Shown here: piece after piece, positions 22,632 to 33,200 of the stretch
Layout of the letters: every line of letters starts with the position of its first letter
How positions within the stretch are numbered: the first letter of the stretch is position 1
Source of the DNA: Oncomelania hupensis
Lineage: Eukaryota; Mollusca; Gastropoda; Littorinimorpha; Pomatiopsidae
Length of the DNA stretch: 64,000 nucleotides
Direction of reading: 5' to 3'
Assembly: GCA_036898135.1 (NCBI GenBank)
Contig: CM072516.1
Coordinates: 62,342,122 to 62,406,121 of the forward strand
Notes under the pieces: generated by a model
What the model was told of the DNA's origin: nothing
Databases searched by the model: none
What the model saw: the letters and a program-made list of their open reading frames with translations, nothing else
Program-made: the position numbers and the translations under genes

Positions 22632-23794
22632 TAGGAGAGGGGGAGTGAGAAGGGAAGAGAGACAGAAAGGGATAGAGGAGGGGGGGGGGCATATGGGAGA
22701 AAGAGGGGAGACTTGAGGATTTAGAGTGGGAATGGGGTGGGAGGACAAAATTTACAGTTGAAGGAGGGTGGGACTAGCAGTATAGTGCTAGTAGCCTACT
22801 AGTAGAGAGTCCTTTGGATGCATAGGGTGGGGTGGGGGTTGATGGTGGTGGAGAGTTATTAAACTTTATGGGTGTCAGATGAAAAATAAAATAGGAGGTG
22901 AGAGTAGTAATGTTGTATGAAAAATAAAAACAAATCCTTTATAGTTTACAAAACATGCCACTTTTATGCAAAGTAATTTATTCCAAATTAGTTACTCTTT
23001 AAATTTGAAATTGTAATACAACCTTTACTCAAAGGTACTAGAGCAGCAATGATGGGTTATGGACCAGTGACCCTAATGTGTAGTAATAAAGATATTTAAA
23101 TGAAGGTTAAACTTAAAGGCCTGTGTTGAATGCCACGACATTCAATGAATAGGATGTGCACTGTGGATTCATGACACTAAGCATATAAAACCATATCACC
23201 CTATGACGTATGCATGACATGCATGATGAAACCAAGAATAGAATATCATCATTTTGAATTAAGTTTTGGGGCAGGAAAAATCCATTAATTGGTTTAAACT
23301 TTTTAAAGAGACTAAAAAAATACTCAAACAAATTATATAGTAAGGGTAGGAGGTTATTTATTGGAATAATAACCCACCTAAATGTTCCACTTTTATTTCC
23401 AGTTTTAACAGTCTCCGTGTAAATGAACACTAATTTAGTAATTTGCTATAATGACTTCATGTGGCTTATTGTGTCCGACCTGCTGATCCAATTAAAAATG
23501 ATACTCAGACTCCGAGTGATCAATCCAAATACAACACAGGTCTAACCTTATGAAGACATTGAAAAAATAAATGAATAAATTAAAAGAAAGCTATGCCCAA
23601 CCACTGTGGCCCGACTTACTTGTTCGTGCATAGTCAAATGGTTTTTCTTTCCCAGTTGTTTGTTTTATACTAAAGCGATCGATGTTCTGAATAATACTGT
23701 CTCCCACACCGAGCAATCCTCCACATGAAATAACGTTTGTCAAGAACAAATGCCGGGTGAACAAATTGTTCAAAGTTGACTTGATACGGTTCAT
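20272..23794 (-). CDS. MPV17L2: MPV17L2-like mitochondrial inner-membrane protein
   Basis: Four exons (23794-23620, 22426-22265, 21314-21238, 20460-20272) join in frame to 200 residues; the human protein is about 206. Diagnostic MPV17/PMP22-family blocks appear in order: LTNVISCGGLLGVGDSIIQ in exon 1; GPFNHYWYKFLD, LKKIAADQAVAGPFF and the Gly at the exon 2/3 join; LEGKSLDDCTKEWREKF in exon 3; ADWCVWPPAQFINF in exon 4. Four hydrophobic stretches fit the family's membrane topology. Established knowledge: MPV17L2 associates with the large mitoribosomal subunit and supports its assembly. The start ATG at 23794 is the first in-frame ATG; no further upstream ATG was seen. An AAG/GTATGC donor-like site after residue 186 means the last 14 codons could instead be intron read-through, with an unseen final exon. 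Confidence 0.88.
20461..21237. other. MPV17L2 intron 3
   Basis: Phase-0 intron. Holds an A-run near 20604-20626; no nested gene seen. Confidence 0.6.
21238..21314 (-). CDS. MPV17L2: MPV17L2 exon 3
   Basis: 77 bp, from acceptor CTTTTGCAG to donor ATG/GTAATT, phase 1 to 0. The encoded LEGKSLDDCTKEW matches the family's soluble loop. Too short to stand out as an open frame on its own. Confidence 0.85.
21315..22264. other. MPV17L2 intron 2 with a GC-richer island
   Basis: About 21430-21720 is clearly more GC-rich than the surrounding intron and is open on both strands for 60-70 codons, but has no splice borders and no motif I recognise. It may be an unclassified repeat. Confidence 0.4.
22265..22426 (-). 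CDS. MPV17L2: MPV17L2 exon 2
   Basis: 162 bp between TTTAAACCAG and a GTAGGT donor; phase 1 on both sides. Carries the GPFNHYWY signature and the DQAVAGPFF block. Confidence 0.9.
22427..23619. other. MPV17L2 intron 1
   Basis: Dominated at its 3' end by a (GA)n tract of about 145 bp (about 22480-22627) only 55 bp from the exon 2 acceptor; the rest is AT-rich with no recognised feature. Confidence 0.6.
22480..22627. repeat. (GA)n microsatellite
   Basis: About 148 bp of nearly pure GA with a few interruptions. On the transcribed strand it is (CT)n just upstream of an acceptor. Confidence 0.9.
23620..23794 (-). CDS. MPV17L2: MPV17L2 exon 1
   Basis: Starts at ATG 23794 and ends before a GTAAGT donor (phase 1). 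Encodes the first 58 residues, including the GDSIIQ motif. Confidence 0.85.
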
Positions 23795-24034
23795 ATTTTT
23801 TGTTGGGGCGCATAACACTCAGTCACGTAAATGATGAAGAAAGGACGAACTTAGTGCCCATGCTGCCGTTTTCACGGAAATCACGAGCAAAGCCCTCACA
23901 AACGTCAGGTCATTTTGTACACCACTTCGTCTGCTGCGAACCCAGTAAGAGTAATCTCCCGCGTCACACTTCTAGACTCCGAAAATAGAAAACAATCTTA
24001 ATATGATTTAAATCCCTTGGGATGATAAACAAAA

Positions 24035-24618
24035 CATTACATTACATGATTATTGCTTTAGGTCCAACGGACTCTTCCGAGCCAAATCAGGACCGGACAA
24101 CCCCTGATCCGCATAGAAGATCTGCTGAAACAACCCTAGTGGTAAAACTGAAAGCTCTCTACCAGCCAGTCACTTTACAATAAAGACATCCCACGCAGGG
24201 GACGGCTGAGGCTATACTCTAATTTATCGAACCCCCGTTTACAAAAACAAAATAGAATACAAACATCATTATAAATTATCAACAAAACACATACATATAA
24301 AATGCCTACATTGCTAAATAATAACATCATAGGAAGCCCTAGTGACCACCTGGCAGAAAGCGTCCAATATTCCCAAGCTAATCCAACAGACCTCACACAT
24401 AAAATAATGAGGAATCTTGTCCCGGAAGAGTTTTCAAGAAAAAGGTAGGTGACTGGTCTAGCGAAGAAGAAGATAGTATAGCAGATTGATAGAACAGAGC
24501 AGGAATGAGAAAGAATAAATGAGAAAGACAGCGACAGTGGGAATCTAAAGCACTAAATTTCCAGAAAGTGTGGATAGTACTACTATTTATACTGAAACCC
24601 CCGGTACGTCAACGGGGG
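24035..24618 (-). mobile_element. Short retroposon family, copy 7 (complete)
   Basis: 584 bp with a perfect 12-bp duplication TGATAAACAAAA (24023-24034 and 24619-24630) and an (ATGTA)n tail. It lies only about 240 bp upstream of the MPV17L2 start codon, inside the presumed promoter or 5' UTR region. Confidence 0.85.
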
Positions 24619-25317
24619 TGATAAACAAAAAAATCCTCTTTGTCTTTCTCTCACACGCACACCACACGCTCAGTCGAATAAAAATCAGGTGACTGTAAAA
24701 TTTAGTTTATTTCAAACATACATAAATATCTGTCACAAAGCAATCTTTGAGCCTGAAGAGTAAATAACCTACAACAGCAAATGAATCAACGTGTCAATTA
24801 TGGCTGCTCAACTCAAAAAGAAAAATCAATATTAATGTGATTTTAAATAAATACATGTAAATAAAAGAGGCCTTCAACCTCAACAACAAAAATTACTTAT
24901 GAAAGTGTATCGTTACAATGCAATCTCCATGATGAGTTGTTGCATGAAGGTTGATGCACAATATATAGTTCTGTTAGGTTAAATAACATCACCTAAATAA
25001 ATATGTCAAGTACATTATTCAACTCCAGATTTCATTCAATCAAAAAATTAACCAAGTGACCAACATAAATCATCAATTTTATATAAGCGTGTATGCAAAT
25101 TTCTACACATTTTCTGCTAAATTTACAATTTGAAGAATAAAACAAAACAATTAAAACAAAAGCATAAGCAACCACACAAATAATAATTATGATCAAAATC
25201 ACAAATTGTAACAAAACATCTAGATCAGGAACATGCTTTACATTTAATTAGGATAAGCGCAGCAAGCAAATGTAAGTTTATGTAAACATCTGTGTTTATG
25301 TGTGTGTGAATTTGTGA

Positions 25318-25505
25318 TCACACCAGCTCAGTTCCTATGTGAGCAGCACTTTTCAGTGCGTCCGCGTTTCGCATGCGGAGGATTATTTAAATAGCTTGCC
25401 TGCACCCTCCCTTCCAGTGAAAGGAAGTATCGGTGAAGCTATTTATAGCTAGCCTGTCTGTCCTAACCTCAAAATCTGAAAACTTTGGTCGAATCGCTGT
25501 GTGAT
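25318..25505 (-). repeat. Dispersed repeat with CTATAAATAGC hairpin, copy 1
   Basis: About 185 bp whose reverse complement matches 30001-30205, including 'GGAAGGGAGGGTGCAGGCAA' and a CTATAAATAGC-type palindrome. The two copies are inverted about 4.5 kb apart around the FBXW9 3' exons. Family unknown. Confidence 0.6.
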
Positions 25506-26207
25506 CCAGAGAACGTGCGGTTGTATGCACGCATATGTACACAAATGTCTGGCCACATTCATAATTTGTGCTTCAAAAACACTATAAGGGAGACAAAAAG
25601 CTTGTTGCGATTGTCTCCCCTAAGAAACAAGTAAAACGAAGGCATCCTAGACATAATCCTTATTGGGTGGTATCCTCTTGAGAATACTAATGCTGGTGTC
25701 ACGTCCACTGCCTCAACAGCGGGTACACAAGTGTGTGCTTATCACACGAGAAACAACCACCCCAAAAACTAACACATAAAACACCAGAGGGAACAATTGC
25801 AACATTTTTATTCACACAAAAACACCAACCAACCTATATATTTATATAACTAACCCACCCATATACCCACAACCATGCTTAACTATAATTCAAACAAAAT
25901 GAGTAAACAAGAATAATAAATAAGATAAACATTTTCTTTAAAATCTTCTTTCTTAAAGCATATACAATTTTACAAGTGGCTGTGGAATTGTTTATTTAAC
26001 TTATGATTTGTACAAAATGCTAACTAAACACAATGCTTAATAATATTGTAAACAGTAATAATATTTTATCAGTTGCTACAAATATTACAAGAGAAAATGC
26101 TTTTGTCTAGTAAAACATAACATTATGGATCACAGTATCTGAAAAAAATTTGTTATATAAAATTTATGTACATTTCACTTTGGTCTTATAGTGCCAGTAA
26201 AGTACTG

Positions 26208-26229
26208 GATAATAATAATAATGATGATG

Positions 26230-26296
<67 letters not shown>
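26208..26296. repeat. (AAT)n microsatellite
   Basis: About 90 bp of AAT repeats with a short ATG-rich start. Long poly-Asn and poly-Ile open frames across it are artefacts. Confidence 0.9.
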
Positions 26297-26298
<2 letters not shown>

Positions 26299-26559
26299 CG
26301 ATTTTTCCTAATGACATCAGTTCAAAGTGCAGTTTTTACGCATTTATACTTAACATCGAAATACATACAAAAAGAAGTGAAACAAAACGAGACACTAATA
26401 AATTATGCAAAGACATAATACAAACATGAAAAAGAAAACTTACAAGTACAATATAAAAGATGAGGGAGGGAGGCAGCTAAGGAGTGAAGAGATTGGGGGA
26501 GTACAGTGTAAAGGCGGTGGTCTGAATCAGAAGAGAAGGAATGATGATGGTGATGGGAG

Positions 26560-26820
26560 GTGAGATCAGACAATTTTAAGGAAGAGATGAGTTTTCAAGT
26601 TGGACTTGAAAGTGGCTATGTTCAGTGAGTTACAAAGAGAGAGAGAGAGGAAGAGTTCCAAGCTGAACAACCCAGAACTGAGAAGGATAGACAGCCTGCA
26701 GAGGAGAGTCTGTAGCGGGGTATTTTGTAGCATGAGGATGTCAGAGGAAGAATGAAGATTTCTAGAAGTGAATGTTTTGGGTGTTCTGGCTGCATAAATA
26801 GTATAGGAAAAAAAAAACAC
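26560..26820 (-). mobile_element. CR1/L2-type LINE 3' ORF relic
   Basis: The minus strand ends in 'FKSNLKTHLF', the usual C-terminus of CR1/L2-like LINE polyproteins, also seen near 48630. The upstream frame is broken. Confidence 0.45.
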
Positions 26821-27164
26821 AATGAGTTAGCAGCTGAAGACTGGAATATTCCTACACATTGTTGTAATTTTTTTTGTAAATCTATACTGTGTTTTCATTA
26901 TCATGCTATTAAAATACTGCAAAAAATAGCAGATGGGAAAAGCCCAGATGAATTTGCAGCCTAAATTGCTACACTTTGTCTCTATATAATGCTAGTCAGG
27001 TTCTGAACTATCCAAATGGAATAATTCTGCAGACTGCTGTGCTTTTCCCACCAGTAAAATAAAAAAAAAATTATATCCAAAGGGAATATATTCTGCTGTT
27101 CTTTGGTCATCAAACTGCCTGTAAAATGGTAAACAGATAACAAGGGGGTAAATGCCCGGATGAG

Positions 27165-27254
27165 TTAACTGTGCAGATTGATGTGTTTTGGCCGCCAGAC
27201 ACCAACAGCGATGTCACAGCCTGCAGAAGCCAGCACTCCATTCTGATATGAAAT
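27165..27254 (-). CDS. FBXW9: FBXW9 exon 8 (terminal)
   Basis: Acceptor ATGTTTCAG precedes 27254. It encodes the last blade strand ([17 protein letters not shown]) and stops with TAA at 27167-27165. Confidence 0.88.
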   Translation of the reverse strand: MSYQNGVLASAGCDIAVGVWRPKHINLHS

Positions 27255-30200
27255 CTGAAACATGTGATATAGTACAACATCATTCTCCCATTCAAACAAT
27301 AACCGTACAGTTCAATTCAACATAATGGTCTGTGCGCAGATCTTGGAAGCAACTAGAGTCTAGACAGTAATACAAACACTGGGCTGTAGAGAAAAGAGCA
27401 ATGCTTCTGTCAAAGGAAAATAATCATACATCACAATGTTGCTGTTGTGAGGTGGTCTGCATAGGCCCTACAATATGATGCTATTGTCTCACTGAAAAAC
27501 ACACAAGGTCACAGAATTCCATCATACATTCCTAGAAGTTTGAAGCATCAATAAAGTTAAGGGAAGGTAGGGGGGCCTGATGAAAGGCAATGGTAAAAGC
27601 AGTATATCTAAAATATAAGACCCCAAAATCATCATCATTACCTTGGCGACCCCTACACTGTGTTTATGAATGGTGGCAATGGTGGCAGGGTCACGGCTTG
27701 GTTCCAGTACTTTGATGGTCTTGTCGTTGGAAGATGTGAAAATAGCACCAGCCGTATGAACCACCCCTGTCAGCTTGTCACTGTGGCCCACGTTGTAACT
27801 CTGTCACACAATACAATCCAGCATCATCCTCACTAACATCAATGACAAAGATGACGACATCCAGTGCCTACAACTATTTGTTTCCTTTACAGTGTACACA
27901 CATTAAAGCTATTGTTATTCGACATCTTGCAGAAGACTCAATTTGCTGCACGCATGAGAGTCAACAAGAAAACTTACCTGAACCATTTCGAACTCGCCCA
28001 TGGTAGTGTCAATGAGGTTCAACTTTCCCATCTTGTCCCCAAACCACAGCTGGTTACTATGGTAACTGATGTTCAGAGGGTAGTTTTCCACCTAGAGAAT
28101 CACCAATCAGGCTATTGAGCGTTTAAAGATGAATGAGCACATGCATAAACACTCCAAATATCAGAGATTATATTAGCATAATTTACAATGTTTGAGTATC
28201 TATATGTAACCACGAGGTGCATTCTTTAAAATTGTTTTGTGTGTATGAAGATAAACATAAACAGATGAAGGAAAATGTTGCCATGTTTGATCTTTCGCTT
28301 GGGCTAATCCATGAAACAGTCTCCAGCTACAAGTTGACATGTCAGATGCTAAGATAGAAAATTAGTGATGCTGAGGTTCTTGTAGTCCAGTTTGCTTGAT
28401 CCGATGGGTAGGTGATGCTTGATTAATTATACTATGTGGTACCATGCTGAGTGAACATGGATGCCAGTATGCCATAGCTTTTGCCTTAGAAGAGGATTAA
28501 CAGCCAACAGACTGATGGTACGAGTCGAGCACTCCTGTAGCAACCACATGTTAATTTACAGCATACATGTATGTACAGCTGTATAGTGAGGGTTTGTGTC
28601 ATTGCAAGTTTAAGTAGTCCATAGAAACAATGTTGTTTTCTATGTTATCATCTAGACTAAGTATTTGCTGCATAAGTTTGAATATAAAAAGATAGTAACG
28701 ATGACTTAAGAGATATGGTTAGCTAATAAGATTTTAAAACCCTTTTGGCAAATAGTTGATAATCTTTTCGGATCGATTAATGCTTTATGACTTTCTTTAA
28801 GAATTTACCTTTTAATATGCGCTTTAAAAGTGTTGTGTATATTTTGGTATATTGTCCGATATAATACTTATGCATGTGTTATGATGATGTGTAGAAATGT
28901 TTTTACATTATATTGAATGCATTTGGTTTGGGTTGTATGCTGTATAACATATGTCGCACTATCATGTACCTCTCAATAAGAGAAGCTTCCAGTCTAATCT
29001 CAATATGTGTTTGGAATCAAGATGCTTTGCTTTATTAGGTTCACTCCGGTGTTGATGGTAAGACTGTGGGAGGTGTGACACTTATGTGAATTAGCCACTA
29101 GTACGGCACTAGACATCCCTGAAGCCCTATTAATAAGTTGTCACTAATCAGGACACATTCCTGCTATAATGTCCAGACCTTCCTTGACATTATTACCAGT
29201 TAGCTATCATTAGCGTCTAGTTGTTAAGTGCCATACCAATTCTTGAGTAAAGATGTAAGCTATGAAGCTAGGTTGGAGGAGGAGCCCATACCTGTCAAGT
29301 CTTATGCTTTTGACGTAATTCTTATGGAATTTTGGCAATTTTCAATCTTTAGGCATAAGGTGAAGATCTTACGTTTTTTTTTTTAATGTGGGGAGCCGGG
29401 GGTTTCAGTACAAATAGTATCCCCACTTTCTGGAAATTTAGTGCTTTAAATTCATACTGCCGCTGTATTTCTCTTTTGTTCTTTCTCATTCCTGCTCTGT
29501 TCTATCAATCTACTTTACTATATTCTTCTTCGCTAGACCAGTCACCTAACTTTTTTCTTCAAAACTCTTCCGGGACAAAACTCCTCATTTGTGTGTGAGG
29601 TCTGTTGGATCAGCTTGGGAATATTGGATGCTTTCTGCCAGGTGGTCGGTCACTGGGGCTTCCAATGATGTTATTATTTGGCAATAATGGCATTTTATAT
29701 GTATGTGTTTTGTTGATAATTTATAATGATGTTTGTATTCTATTTTGTTTTTGTAAACGGGGGTTCGATAAATTAGAGTATAGCCTCAGCATCCCCTGCG
29801 TGGGATGTCTTTATTGTAAAGTGAACAGCTGATGTAGTGCATTCAGTTTTACCACTTGGAGGAATAACGAAGCTTAATGTCCTATTGCGTTAGTGTTAAG
29901 GATGAATCATCACAGTCCAACTGATGTTCACATGCAGTCTTTACTGAGAATTTCTACGTCCGATATGCAGCCAGAGTTCAAACAACTTGTTGACAACTTT
30001 GATCACATCGACTCAACCAAAGCTTTTCAGTTTTGAGGTTAGGTCAGCCAGGCTAGCTATAAATAGCTTCGCCGATGCTTTCCTTCCTTTCCTTTCACTG
30101 GAAGGGAGGGTGCAGGCAAGCTATAAATAGCCCGCAGCAAGCAGAATGTAGAGGCATTAAACAGTGCTGCTCACATAGGCATTGAGCTGGTGTGTGATCG

Positions 30201-33200
30201 ACCACAGATGTCTCATTGACTTCAGCAGCTATTGAAGTGCATTACGTTAAATTCATTAACTACTGTTTTTGGTCTATATGCTTTAAAGTTTACAAGTTTA
30301 AAGTTTACATTAAATACGATTTATTCCTTGCATAGGTGGATAAATGCGCGATTAAGGTATTGATTTAGTACTCCGGCCTGCCGAGGACTTCATTTTCCCA
30401 TATCCAGCCAGCAGACTGGAGAAGTTGCCCACCCATGCTCTACACGCTATGCTGACTGTGCCATGTCATCTCCATCTTCCTATACGCTTGCGAAACATGG
30501 ACACTCACAGCAGATCTACAACGAAGAATACAAAGCATGGAGATGAGGTGCTACAGAAGACTTCTGGGCATTTCCTATACCCAGACATCACCAATGACGA
30601 AGTCTGACAGACCATCACACAAGCCATTGGACAACAAAATGACCTGAGCACAGTGGGGAAGAAACGGAAACTACAATGGTATGGCCACGTCACCAGATCA
30701 TCAGGCCTTGCAAAGACCATCTGTTACACTCTGTTTGATGTTGGTGTTTTCTATCAGTATCTGATTCAGCCCCGATGCTTGAATTCCTGATAAGGTGTAA
30801 CTCAGATTCGTTTATTCACACAGCCCGTCCAAACAGCATACAAGTCACAAAGTCGACGTATGAAGTTTTCCACTTTTATTCAGCACACACCAACAACTGC
30901 ATACAATTCTCAATTCAACTCAACAACTTTCACAGCAACTTTCCAAATCACTATCAACAACTTTACTATCTCAACAACAATCTCGGCACACGATTAAATA
31001 ACCTCTCTCTTTTCCGGAAAGATTTCGAATACCGTAGAAATGACGCACTGCCACCAATCGAATAAAAGATCGTCATCACTGACTTACGTCAATACATATT
31101 TTTATATCTTCCAGAACGACCTCTTGCTTCTACATGTATCGGGAAATTTCTATCAAGAGTAAACACGCATATCCAGAAGATTCTCAAATAATATCGACTA
31201 ACGCAAATTATCAACGTTATACAAAGCCTTTCCTAACAAAATGCAAACTCAAATCAAAGGTAAATAAACGCCATTATTGAATACTTTGCAAAACGAAACG
31301 ATTAGATCTATCGTGCGCGCTTCCGACATACTTTCGTTCACGTTTCAACGTAACATAACCCCCCACTCAAGAAGAAATTTACCCAATTTCTTTCAACAAC
31401 GTTGAAACGTAATACACAAACAAAGTCCACAATTGAAACTAATTTAAGACTTTCTGAATACTGTAATTGCGCTCAGCTTATCTACACAGAGTCAATGGTT
31501 TTCATCTTCAAATCTGCCTGGATAATGTCAATGTTCACAGTTCATTCACACAGAGTCAAAGTTTCTCATCTGCAAGTCTTTCTGGATACTGTCAATGTTC
31601 ACAGATCATTTACCCAGTCAACGTTTTTCATTTTCAAGTCTGTCATCACCAATATTCTTAGTTCGTCTACACAGTCAATGTTCTTTCATTCGCAAGGAAA
31701 CGACGCCCTCGTCAGTTGCGGTCGTCATCGGCCCAGGGTCAAAGACGATGATCACGTGGGCTTCCCTGGAATCAGTGCGTCCTCCGTTGTCTCCTTCTTC
31801 CATCGGATGTCCGACGCAGTCGACGTTGTCAGCTCCCAGGATGCATTTGCTGGGTCTCACGGTCAGGTTGGCTTCTGCGGGACGGTGGAACGGCTCCCTC
31901 AAGGTCTGCAGATGCTCCTTCCAGGTCTGGGTGTGGACTTCATGTTCGACCAAAGTCGTAGAGCCAGGGACATCGCTGAAGTTGTGGGGAAACTCGCCCA
32001 TAAGGTCCTTGAGCTCCATCTTTTGACCTTCCGTCAAGCTCGGTCGTAGCTTAACATCATCGATGCCTTCTTTGCTGTGGAAGTCTCCCAGTTCCAACAG
32101 TTCTTCGCTGTCAAAGCTGTTGTCGGTCACAGCTGCTGTGGCTGCGTGCACAGTCTCTGATGGCCTTTCCACGTACAGCTTAAGGAGGTTGGCGTGGTAT
32201 ATCTTGGAATGCTGGCCGACCTTCACCTTGTAGTCGTTGATTCCCACCACGGTCTCCACTTCGTACGGGCCTTTCCACTGCATCAGCAACTTATTATGAT
32301 CGGTAGGTAGCAGCACCAGCACTTTGTTGCCAGGTTTGAACTTCCTGTTCACAGCCCTACGGTCATAGTAGTGCTTTCCACAGTCTTGGGACTTCTTCAG
32401 GTTTTCTCTGGCTATCTCGAGAGTCTGCTCCAGCTTCTCCCGTAGATCAAACACGTACTGGTAGCTGTTCTTCACCTCTGGGGTGTCTACTTCTTTCGTC
32501 CACAGTTCTTTTAGGATGTGCATCGGCCCTTGGATGGTTCTTCCGTACAGCAGCTCGAACGGAGAAAAACCGGTGGACTCCTGCGGTACTTCTCTGTAGG
32601 CGAAAAGTAAGGCGTTGATGTAGCGATGCCATTGTCTGGGCTGCTCGCTGCACAGTTTCTTCAAGGTGGACTTCAACGTAGCATTGAACTTTTCGACAAG
32701 CCCGTTGCACATTGGATGGTAGGGTGTCGTAGTTAAATGCCGGATGCTCAGCAGTCTGTTGACCTCCTTCATACAGTCAGAGACGAACTGCGTCCCGAGG
32801 TCTGTCAGAATTTCTTCAGGCACTCCAAGTCTACTGAACATGTCCACCAGTGCCTCTGCTACAGTTTCAGTGTCAATCTTCTTCAGTGGCACTGCTTCTG
32901 GGTACCGAGTCGCATAGTCTACTAAAGTCAGTACCCATCGATGACCTTCTTCACTCGGAGGTCTTATTTCGCCGATTAAGTCTAAGGCCACCCTCTTGAA
33001 AGGTCGGTCGATCAAAGGCATTCTCTGCATTGGCACTTTAGGGACCCTTCCTCGAGGTATGGTCTTCTGGCAAATGTCACATGATCGACAGAAACGGCTG
33101 ACGTCCGCATGAAGTCCTGGCCAGTAGAACACCGCCTGGATTCTGTCTGACGTCTTCTTGATGCCTAGGTGACCTCCCATGATTGAGTCATGCGCTACTT

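Larger units (their letters stand above)
24631..27164. other. Intergenic region between MPV17L2 and the 3' end of FBXW9
   Basis: AT-rich. Holds one member of an inverted repeat pair (25318-25505), an (AAT)n tract and a LINE 3' relic. The FBXW9 3' UTR should occupy its right part. No other exon seen. Confidence 0.5.
28092..30455. other. FBXW9 intron 5, 3' part
   Basis: AT-rich intron sequence with retroposon copy 8 and one member of the inverted repeat pair; no exon between 28092 and 29380. Confidence 0.55.

Noticed and set aside
22432..22748. Long Leu/Ser or Arg/Glu open frames
   Set aside because: They are translations of the (GA)n microsatellite; the same applies at 1410-1668, 26166-26429, 52510-52746, 53433-53573, 55920-56158 and 63456-63861.
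31402..32049. Plus-strand frames opposite the Gmr1 polyprotein
   Set aside because: Antisense shadows of the minus-strand coding sequence with no domain of their own.
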